11,817 bases of DNA. It comes from Lachnospiraceae bacterium UBA1755. GTDB taxonomy: Bacteria > Bacillota > Clostridia > Lachnospirales > Lachnospiraceae. Both the position numbers and the translations under genes were made by a program. Each line of letters opens with the position of its first letter. The stretch's first letter is position 1. Where the stretch lies: positions 1 through 11,817 of the forward strand of contig DCHJ01000111.1 in NCBI GenBank assembly GCA_002314805.1. The letters run 5' to 3'. This document shows, one piece after another, positions 5,828-11,817 of this stretch. The notes under the pieces were generated by a model. It had not been told where the DNA came from, ran no database searches, and was given only the letters and a program-made list of their open reading frames with translations.

Positions 5828-7582
5828 TTACGCCGGTTTCCCGTCCGGGTTTTTGATCAGGAAGCAGACATTAAACAAATACCGATTATTGGACATCGTT
5901 GTCACTGTTGCAATATTCTCCTTATTCCTGCTGATATACATAGCTATAACATAGTCGCCGAGTCCTTTTGGCTGCATATCATCTTCAACGATATTCAGGA
6001 TCTTCCCTGAATCGCGTGTGATCAGCTGAACCCCGTCGGCAGTTAACATAATGCTGCACTGTCCGTATGTTTTTTTATCATTGTTGCGTATGACCATCTG
6101 AAATAATTCTTCGATGAGCAGCTCTGTCCGGATTATGAGTCTCTTATCCACTCCTGATTCTTTTAAATACAGATCAGTCCTGGATTCAATCTTCCCGATA
6201 TTCTCAGTGGTCACCTCAAAGTCAAACATAATGCCGTTATCGCAACCGGCTTCCTGCAGCATATACGGATAATTGTTCTTTCCATAGCGGATACTTATAT
6301 ATAGCCGGGTAATCAGCCATGTCGCAGCAGGTGCCATACCGGTACCGACAAACAGTCCGACAGGTCCAAGCAGCGGTGCAAGGATCATACTGAAAATCAC
6401 GACCATAACCAGCTTCATCATCACCAGAATGACCAGACTCAGCGGTATATATCCTATAGCATTAAGGTAACCTGTATACATATACAGTAATCCCGGAAAA
6501 ATAAACGCAGCTCCAATGATCCTCACGCCCGTTATTGCAATTCTTAAAATATCAGGATCCGTAATTCCCAGGTAGGTACAGATTGCCGGCGCAAAGACAA
6601 AACCTGCACACATCAGGATCGCCCCGATAATGACCGTGCATCGTAATGAAATGTTATAGGCAGCCCGCACACCGTCCCCGTTTTTTTCTGATGCATAAAT
6701 ACTTACCACAGGAGTAAGGGCATCTCCTATTCCATCAAATAATGACTGAAAATCAGTTATCATGATGATGACCGAAGCCAGGATAAGAAATCTCTCACCA
6801 AAAAATACGGAAATGGCTTTATTCATAAAAACCGCAAACAAAGCTATCAGCAGATAATCACTTGCATCTGAGATACTGTACTTAAGCAGGTCAAGTGCAT
6901 CTTTAACAGAAACGCTGATATTGAGACGAAGTGAATTGCTCTTTTTGAAAAAATGGAAAGAATAGATAATAATTGAACTGAAGACCCCGGATAATGAACC
7001 GATCCCGATTCCTGCTATTCCGATACGTTTGCATAGCATTACAGAAACAAGAAGGTTTATTACTAACTGCGCAATACTTGCGGCAGCACATAATATGTCA
7101 TCACCGTCAGAAGGAACCATTACGCATAAAAGCAGCTGCACCGGTGTCATAAAGACTACCAATTTATACCAAAAACCGTATTCTGATGCGTACTGCAATG
7201 CAATACCGGAAAGGCCGGAAAACTTATAATACGGTATTTCTATCAAGTGGAAGAGCACCGGGAGTATAACCGAAAGAACCAGTGCACTGAATATCCCGAA
7301 TCCGAACACACGGTCAGCACTGTTCTTTTCAAACTGTCCCATGTATCTGCCGTACACAATAGGCAGTCCCATGGAAAACACTGCCCCCAGAAAGGATGCA
7401 CATCTATATAGCGGCTGAACTACATTAATTGCAACTACAGCTTCCTGAGACAGCATAATACCTGCAACAAAGGAATCTGAGATCGTCACAACTGTTGCTG
7501 CCACATTTGATATAAGCAGGCTGAAAAGCAAGGGAAAATAAACCTGCTTTAGATACCCCATCCTCTTTTTTCCAAAAGTCAT
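5828..7582 (-). CDS. MATE-type membrane transporter with C-terminal ATPase-like domain
   Basis: The 584-residue protein has a MATE-like membrane part (about residues 10-435) with roughly twelve hydrophobic segments, for example 12-40, 97-115, 168-183, 312-335 and 384-412. MATE proteins export drugs or other small molecules using sodium or proton gradients. A usual MATE protein is about 450 residues. Here a soluble tail of about 135 residues (450-584) follows, resembling the GHKL/anti-sigma (RsbW-like) ATPase fold: IIRTELLIEELFQMVIRNND at 483-502 in the N-box position, RDSG at 523-526 in the DxG position, and KGLGDYVIAMYIS at 539-551 like the G2 box. The usual N-box asparagine appears to be Met496, so ATP binding may be lost. 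The gene lies 33 bases after the transpeptidase gene, with only GACGGGAT as a weak ribosome binding site, which suggests co-transcription. Substrate unknown. The transporter call is secure; the tail call is moderate. Confidence 0.8.
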   Translation of the reverse strand: MTFGKKRMGYLKQVYFPLLFSLLISNVAATVVTISDSFVAGIMLSQEAVVAINVVQPLYRCASFLGAVFSMGLPIVYGRYMGQFEKNSADRVFGFGIFSALVLSVILPVLFHLIEIPYYKFSGLSGIALQYASEYGFWYKLVVFMTPVQLLLCVMVPSDGDDILCAAASIAQLVINLLVSVMLCKRIGIAGIGIGSLSGVFSSIIIYSFHFFKKSNSLRLNISVSVKDALDLLKYSISDASDYLLIALFAVFMNKAISVFFGERFLILASVIIMITDFQSLFDGIGDALTPVVSIYASEKNGDGVRAAYNISLRCTVIIGAILMCAGFVFAPAICTYLGITDPDILRIAITGVRIIGAAFIFPGLLYMYTGYLNAIGYIPLSLVILVMMKLVMVVIFSMILAPLLGPVGLFVGTGMAPAATWLITRLYISIRYGKNNYPYMLQEAGCDNGIMFDFEVTTENIGKIESRTDLYLKESGVDKRLIIRTELLIEELFQMVIRNNDKKTYGQCSIMLTADGVQLITRDSGKILNIVEDDMQPKGLGDYVIAMYISRNKENIATVTTMSNNRYLFNVCFLIKNPDGKPA

Positions 7583-7615
7583 ATTGATCCCGTCTCAAAA
7601 GTATCTCTGCATTCT

Positions 7616-8398
7616 CTACTCATGTACAAACACCGGCATCCCCACATAAGTGAAGTTAAATATCGCTGCGGCCGCATCGGACGGCAGATTCACACAGCCA
7701 TGGCTGCCTCCGGTCTTGTATATCTCTCCTCCGAATCTGCCTCTCCAGCTTGCATCGTGCAGACCGTAACTCCAGTTGTAAAACGGCATCCAGTAATGCA
7801 CGAAGCTGCTATAATCACTGCCGTCCACATTCTTTCCTTTGAGAGTCTTGTCCCTGACCTTTGCCTGTATAGCATAATTGCCTGCGGGAGTAACTGTGCC
7901 CGCACTGACCTTGCCGGTGACACAGGGAGTCTGCAGTATCAGAGAGGCTCCGTTGTACACATACACCTGCTGCTCAGGAATACTGACCTCTATACAGGTC
8001 CGCTGATAGGGATTTGGTCTGCAGCCCAGCTCTCCGATAAGCACTCCGTCTGCATCGACCTGATGCCCGTCCGGAGTAGCTTCATTGACATACATGGAAC
8101 CAAGCGGACGTCCTTCCGACTCCGTCTCCGCAAAATAGCATATCCTGCCGTCACAGTACTGCCAGCCTGTCCCCAGATATCCCTGATGGTCAAGATAATA
8201 CCGATGTCCCTTTGATGACACCACCTTGTTCCTGTTGTAATCCTGCCCGCACCTGCACTTCCATCTGCCGTCAGGCTGCTGCTCCCACTTCACAGTACCG
8301 GGACCGCTGTCCCATGCGCCTGCATACGGGGTAATTGCTGAAGATAAGATCAATATTACGGTTATTAATAAAACGGTTAATTTCTTCATGATGTTCAT
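7616..8398 (-). CDS. Secreted L,D-transpeptidase (YkuD domain) with cell-wall-binding repeats
   Basis: The 260-residue exported protein has an N-terminal signal peptide (KK at 5-6, a hydrophobic core to about 20, probable cleavage near AGA at 26-28). Residues 36-120 look like degenerate aromatic cell-wall-binding repeats, with GHRYYLDHQGYLGTGWQ and a classic closing TPDGHQVDADGV. A YkuD catalytic domain (about 136-260) follows, with His214 in YGLHDASW and SHGCVNLP carrying the nucleophile Cys235. YkuD enzymes make 3-3 peptidoglycan cross-links or attach proteins to the wall. The mature part contains seven further cysteines (48, 50, 82, 87, 126, 135, 159), many for a secreted Gram-positive protein. 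The start could also be the Met three codons on; neither has a good ribosome binding site. A seven-codon frame starting at 8418 ends in a TGA overlapping the 8398 ATG, so coupling is possible. The transporter gene follows 33 bases on. Confidence 0.93.
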   Translation of the reverse strand: MNIMKKLTVLLITVILILSSAITPYAGAWDSGPGTVKWEQQPDGRWKCRCGQDYNRNKVVSSKGHRYYLDHQGYLGTGWQYCDGRICYFAETESEGRPLGSMYVNEATPDGHQVDADGVLIGELGCRPNPYQRTCIEVSIPEQQVYVYNGASLILQTPCVTGKVSAGTVTPAGNYAIQAKVRDKTLKGKNVDGSDYSSFVHYWMPFYNWSYGLHDASWRGRFGGEIYKTGGSHGCVNLPSDAAAAIFNFTYVGMPVFVHE

Positions 8399-8610
8399 AT
8401 TATGAAAGCATCTTTCATTTGTCCATTTACTTTTTTCTTAAATCGTGACTGCAGTTGAGGATCTGTTCCCTGCCATCAGGACAGCCACCGGTCTTTAGCT
8501 TCCTTCCGAAGCTGTGCTATGCAGCCGTTTCCTTCCCGGCATACAAATACCAGGTGCCGCCCGGTTAAGCCGGTACCTGGTTCATATCCTGCATGTAGGA
8601 CCTGCGACCG
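8399..8610. other. Structured gap between hypA and the L,D-transpeptidase gene
   Basis: No gene is seen. Three hairpins stand in a row: 8549-8581 (see separate entry); 8497-8502 with 8508-8513 (AGCTTC/GAAGCT, 5-base loop); and 8463-8470 with 8477-8484 (CTGT-CCTG around CCAT, small bulge). Next to the transpeptidase start, ATGAAAG-CAT-CTTTCAT (8402-8418) is a perfect inverted repeat. On the minus strand TGGACA and TAATAT lie 17 bases apart (about 8426-8398), but this would start transcription inside the coding frame, so I do not trust it as the promoter. Confidence 0.45.
8549..8581 (-). terminator. Probable terminator hairpin downstream of hypA
   Basis: ACCAGGT (8581-8575) pairs perfectly with ACCTGGT (8555-8549) in the direction of transcription, and an inner CCGG-CTTAA-CCGG stem can form. 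The sequence after it, ATTTGTAT, is only moderately T-rich, so this may be a weak terminator or a structured leader element for the next gene. Confidence 0.45.
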
Positions 8611-8955
8611 TCAGACTACCTCTATGTCTCCTATGATGAACTCATCACCTGTAAGCAGGTATGTATCATCACTTCCGCAATACGGACATATCTTTTCAAA
8701 TACTGTGGTCGGATAATCCTTATGGCATTTATTGCAATGGGTCATTGCCTTTCTGCCATGGATGACAAGCTCGCATTCCGTCATCATATCGTCTTTGGCA
8801 ACCGCCCATTTCCAGCAGTCCTGCAGCAGGGAGGGTATCACAGTGGATACCTCCCCTATCTCAAGACATACCTTATTGATATGCTTTGCCTGCTCCCTCT
8901 GTGCGGCTGCCTTAACGGTATCCATCACATGGAAGACAACTCCCAGTTCATGCAT
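8611..8955 (-). CDS. hypA: Hydrogenase/urease nickel-incorporation metallochaperone HypA
   Basis: HypA is a small cytoplasmic nickel and zinc protein that works with HypB to deliver nickel to [NiFe]-hydrogenase (and to urease in some species). The chosen start gives 114 residues beginning MHELGVV; the terminal Met-His-Glu with His2 is the conserved nickel site. The frame is open seven codons further upstream, but AGGAGG lies directly before the 8955 ATG, and the family requires MHE at the N-terminus. The zinc site is CNKC (Cys74, Cys77) and CPYC (Cys90, Cys93), spaced as in the family. It follows the large oxidoreductase gene by 84 bases on the same strand, so it is probably in that operon. 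No hypB-F or hydrogenase gene is in the window, so its client is unknown. Confidence 0.95.
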   Translation of the reverse strand: MHELGVVFHVMDTVKAAAQREQAKHINKVCLEIGEVSTVIPSLLQDCWKWAVAKDDMMTECELVIHGRKAMTHCNKCHKDYPTTVFEKICPYCGSDDTYLLTGDEFIIGDIEVV

Positions 8956-9039
8956 GCTGTCTCCTCCGGGTCTCATGGCTGCTTCTTTTATGCCGGCTGT
9001 GACCGTCTTCCCAGGCAGCCTTCACGGCAGCAGCCGGGA

Positions 9040-11817
9040 TCATTTCTTATGAGTCTTCCTGTACTCCCTGTGTCTCTTCATGAGTTCCTTCTCTGCCTCA
9101 GTCTTCTTTCCGAAATAGATGCGCATCATACGTGCAGCCGCATACTTGAGCATCGGACCGTTTCTCTCTTCGATAGAGAGGAGGTTGGAGCACTCCGGGT
9201 GCTCTCTGAGGAGATGGATCGCGTCAAACTTACACTGCACCGTACAGAGTCCGCAGCCGATACATCTGACCTCGTCAACAACTGAAGCTCCGCAGCCCAG
9301 ACATCTTGCCGTCTCGATCTTTACCTGCTCCTCCGTGAATGTCGCTGACCTGTCACGGAAGGTATCGATGCTGTAGGTATTCTCTGCGGTCTGACGCTGT
9401 GCATGGTCATAATCCGGGATGAGTATATTGTCCTTATCAAGCTCAATGTATTCCCTGCGGTTGCGTCCAACAGTGAGATGTGAACCCGGCTGAACGAACC
9501 TGTGCATTGACTCTGCAGCCTTCTTGCCTGCCTCGATGGCATCGATCACGAACTTAGGACCTGTGTATATATCGCCGCCGACGAAGATATCCGGCTGAGC
9601 CGTCTGATATGTCACGCTGTCTGCCACCGGGAACCTGCCGTGATGGAATTCCACCTTCTCACCGTCCAGGAGACTACCCCATTCAATGGACTGACCGATC
9701 GAAAGAATGATACTGTCGCAGTCAACAGTCCTGGTCTCATTCTCGTCATATACAGGTGCGAACTTACCGTCCTTATCAAATACACTCACGCACTTCCTGA
9801 ATACTATACCGCATACCCTGCCGTCATTGACAAGTATCTCCTTCGGGCCCCAGCCGTTACAGATCTCAATGCCCTCAGCCTGAGCCTCTGCAGCCTCATC
9901 GGCGCTTGCCGGCATCTGCTCTGCACTCTCAAGGCAGAACATCCGTACACTTTCCGCACCGGCTCTTCCGGCACTCCTTGCGGCATCAATTGCCACATTG
10001 CCGCCTCCGACAATGACACAATTGCCGCTGAGCCGTCCTGACTCATCATCCTTAAGCGACCTGAGGAAATCCACTGCCGTGTATACGCCTTCTGCATCTT
10101 CGCCCGGTACACCTGCCTTACGGCCGCCCTGACATCCGATGGCTACATAGAAGGCCCTGTAGCCTTCATCACGGAGCTGCCGGATGGAGATATCCTTTCC
10201 GATCTCAACACCGCATCTGATCTCGGCGCCCATAGCCTTAATGATATCGATCTCGGCTTCAACTACCTTTCGTTCAAGCTTATATGACGGGATACCGTAT
10301 GTGAGCATACCGCCGGGCAGTGCATTTTTCTCAAACACAGTGGGTTTATAACCAAGTCTTGCCAGATAGTATGCGCATGACATACCTGCAGGTCCCGCAC
10401 CGATCACGGCAACCTTAACATCCGAGAAATCTCCGTCCACCTTAGGTATAAACTTACGTGGGATCACACGGGTCGCCGGATCAAGATCTCTTTCTGCCAG
10501 AAATCTCTTGACATTGTCGATCGCAACTGCCTCGTCCACAGTTCCTCTGGTACATGCATCCTCACAGCGCTTGTTGCATATGCGTCCGCAGACTGCCGGG
10601 AACGGATTCTCCTTCTTGATAAGCTCAAGGGCTTCTTCGTACTTGCCCTGTGCTGCCAGTTTAAGGTATCCCTGAACCGAGATATGAGCAGGACATGCTG
10701 TCTTGCAGGGAGCCGTGCCGGTGTCATAGCAGTTAACACGGTTTCTGTCACGCCAGTCATAGTCGATCCATTCAGGACCCCAGTGCACATTCCACGGCGG
10801 AGTGAACTTGGGATATTTCTGCTCGCTGCCGTCCTTGAGGCAGAGCTTCTGTCCCAGTCTTACAGCTCCTGCCGGACATACCTCTACACAGCCTCCGCAG
10901 GCAACACATTTCTCCTTGTCTATCTTTGCCACATAGCCGGATCTGGAGAAGTTGGGCTGATTGAACATCTGAGAGGTCCTGATCGCCAGACAGACTCTCG
11001 GGTTGCAGTTACAGATAGCGAATATCTTACCCTTGCCGTCGATATTTGTTATCTCATGCACAAAGCCCAGCTCCTCTGCATGCTTCAGTATCCTCTCGAC
11101 CTCTGCCCTGTCACATCTCTCACCACGCTTGGTCTCAACTATGAAATCACAGAGCGGTCCGACGCAGATGCACCATGACTGCGGATCGTCACCCACATTT
11201 TCGCCATACATCTTACGGTTGGCACGGCAGGAGCAAAGTGACTTTGCATACTGTCCGTCATACTTGTCCAACCAGTATCTTATGCTTTCTGTATCAGCAT
11301 GCTCGCTCTGCATATCGACTTCCTTCTGCACCGGGATCACATGCATTCCGATTCCCATACCGCCGGGACCGATCGCCGGTGCCACTGCCTGAATAGGAAG
11401 TCTTGCCATCTGCTCGAAAAAGTGCGCCAGCTCGGGATGAGCCTCAAGGTCATCCTCACGCATGTTGGTAAACTCTCCGCAGCCCGGCACATATACTGGC
11501 AGCGTCCAGCGCCTCTCGCCGCCGGGTCCGTCATTATTGTACTCAATGAATCCTGCCCAGGCCATATCACCGAGAATTCGTGTGACCTCTTCCCTGCTCT
11601 TTCCTGTCTTTGCCACCAGCTCGTCAGTGGTGACCGGCACTCTCCGCTTCATCTGCAGTGCCATTTCAGCCATCTCGTCTGTGATAAATGCCCTGAGTCC
11701 CCAATACTCCGGATCCTTTGTGTTGATACCTGACAGATTCTTATTGATACGATCCGTGATCTTAGCGCCGATCTTCAGGATCTTCTCGCTCGGATTCTTA
11801 TCATCATAAAATTCCGC
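9040..11817 (-). CDS. Multidomain Fe-S/FAD/NAD(P)H oxidoreductase, GltD-like (N-terminus cut by window edge)
   Basis: The frame is open to the right edge, with 925 visible residues; the first Met inside the window (11673) is 48 codons in and unlikely to be the start. Domains, in visible numbering: a winged-helix-like segment (about 45-100); a cysteine cluster with CSC (195-197), CIC..C (216-223) and CNC....C (269-276); a [4Fe-4S] ferredoxin motif CVACGGCVEVCP (304-315); the GltD-type helical Fe-S domain with CKTACPAHI (371-379) and CGRICNKRCEDAC (410-422); an FAD Rossmann motif VAVIGAGPAG (469-478); an NAD(P)H motif VIVGGGNVAIDAAR (601-614); FAD-contacting GGDIYTGPKFVIDAI (747-761); and a C-terminal CLGCG plus CIGCGLCTVQC (839-862). 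The core resembles glutamate synthase small subunits and NfnB, which pass electrons between NADPH, FAD and Fe-S clusters. The partner is unknown. hypA lies downstream, hinting at hydrogen metabolism. Family is sure; the reaction is not. Confidence 0.9.
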   Translation of the reverse strand, partial: AEFYDDKNPSEKILKIGAKITDRINKNLSGINTKDPEYWGLRAFITDEMAEMALQMKRRVPVTTDELVAKTGKSREEVTRILGDMAWAGFIEYNNDGPGGERRWTLPVYVPGCGEFTNMREDDLEAHPELAHFFEQMARLPIQAVAPAIGPGGMGIGMHVIPVQKEVDMQSEHADTESIRYWLDKYDGQYAKSLCSCRANRKMYGENVGDDPQSWCICVGPLCDFIVETKRGERCDRAEVERILKHAEELGFVHEITNIDGKGKIFAICNCNPRVCLAIRTSQMFNQPNFSRSGYVAKIDKEKCVACGGCVEVCPAGAVRLGQKLCLKDGSEQKYPKFTPPWNVHWGPEWIDYDWRDRNRVNCYDTGTAPCKTACPAHISVQGYLKLAAQGKYEEALELIKKENPFPAVCGRICNKRCEDACTRGTVDEAVAIDNVKRFLAERDLDPATRVIPRKFIPKVDGDFSDVKVAVIGAGPAGMSCAYYLARLGYKPTVFEKNALPGGMLTYGIPSYKLERKVVEAEIDIIKAMGAEIRCGVEIGKDISIRQLRDEGYRAFYVAIGCQGGRKAGVPGEDAEGVYTAVDFLRSLKDDESGRLSGNCVIVGGGNVAIDAARSAGRAGAESVRMFCLESAEQMPASADEAAEAQAEGIEICNGWGPKEILVNDGRVCGIVFRKCVSVFDKDGKFAPVYDENETRTVDCDSIILSIGQSIEWGSLLDGEKVEFHHGRFPVADSVTYQTAQPDIFVGGDIYTGPKFVIDAIEAGKKAAESMHRFVQPGSHLTVGRNRREYIELDKDNILIPDYDHAQRQTAENTYSIDTFRDRSATFTEEQVKIETARCLGCGASVVDEVRCIGCGLCTVQCKFDAIHLLREHPECSNLLSIEERNGPMLKYAAARMMRIYFGKKTEAEKELMKRHREYRKTHKK

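Noticed and set aside
7622..8215. Plus-strand open frame of 197 codons antisense to the L,D-transpeptidase gene
   Set aside because: The minus strand carries the signal peptide, repeats and SHGC motif; this frame has no recognisable features.
8722..9285. Plus-strand open frame of 187 codons over hypA and the end of the oxidoreductase gene
   Set aside because: It lies antisense to two genes with clear family motifs, shows no recognisable domain and has no ribosome binding site.

Overview
The window looks like a chromosomal segment of an anaerobic, fermentative Gram-positive bacterium, most likely a clostridium of the Lachnospiraceae type. The evidence is the pta-ackA acetate pathway, strong AGGAGG-type ribosome binding sites, a secreted L,D-transpeptidase with Clostridium-style cell-wall-binding repeats, an iron-sulfur-rich flavoprotein next to hypA, and a moderate base composition. 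The taxonomic call is inference. All eight genes lie on the minus strand, so transcription runs from the right edge towards the left. I see no tRNA, rRNA, CRISPR array, insertion sequence or phage gene.

In transcription order, the right end (11817-8611) holds a very large iron-sulfur/FAD/NAD(P)H oxidoreductase of the glutamate-synthase small-subunit type, whose N-terminus runs off the window. The nickel chaperone gene hypA follows 84 bases downstream. A 212-base gap with three tandem hairpins then separates these redox genes from a pair (8398-5828): a secreted cysteine-rich L,D-transpeptidase and, 33 bases on, a MATE-type transporter with an extra cytoplasmic domain that resembles a GHKL/anti-sigma ATPase. 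A good intrinsic terminator (5699-5667) lies downstream of that pair.

A 407-base intergenic region with several inverted repeats then leads into malQ (4-alpha-glucanotransferase), closely followed by thrH (phosphoserine phosphatase/homoserine phosphotransferase). After 303 non-coding bases comes a stand-alone 1-phosphofructokinase-like PfkB kinase. A further gap of about 350 bases contains a clear sigma-70-type promoter driving pta. Pta is followed by the start of ackA, which leaves the window on the left. Together malQ, the sugar kinase and pta-ackA cover glycogen/maltodextrin handling, glycolytic entry and the ATP-yielding acetate branch.

The most unusual items are: (1) the pta-ackA junction, where the 3' end of pta is duplicated as a 19-base perfect repeat around a palindromic core, so that alternative hairpins can form, one ending in a T run; (2) the MATE transporter fused to a degenerate ATPase-like domain; (3) the multidomain winged-helix/Fe-S/FAD protein paired with hypA; and (4) the number of cysteines in the exported L,D-transpeptidase. 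I did not find a system that I could honestly call wholly new.
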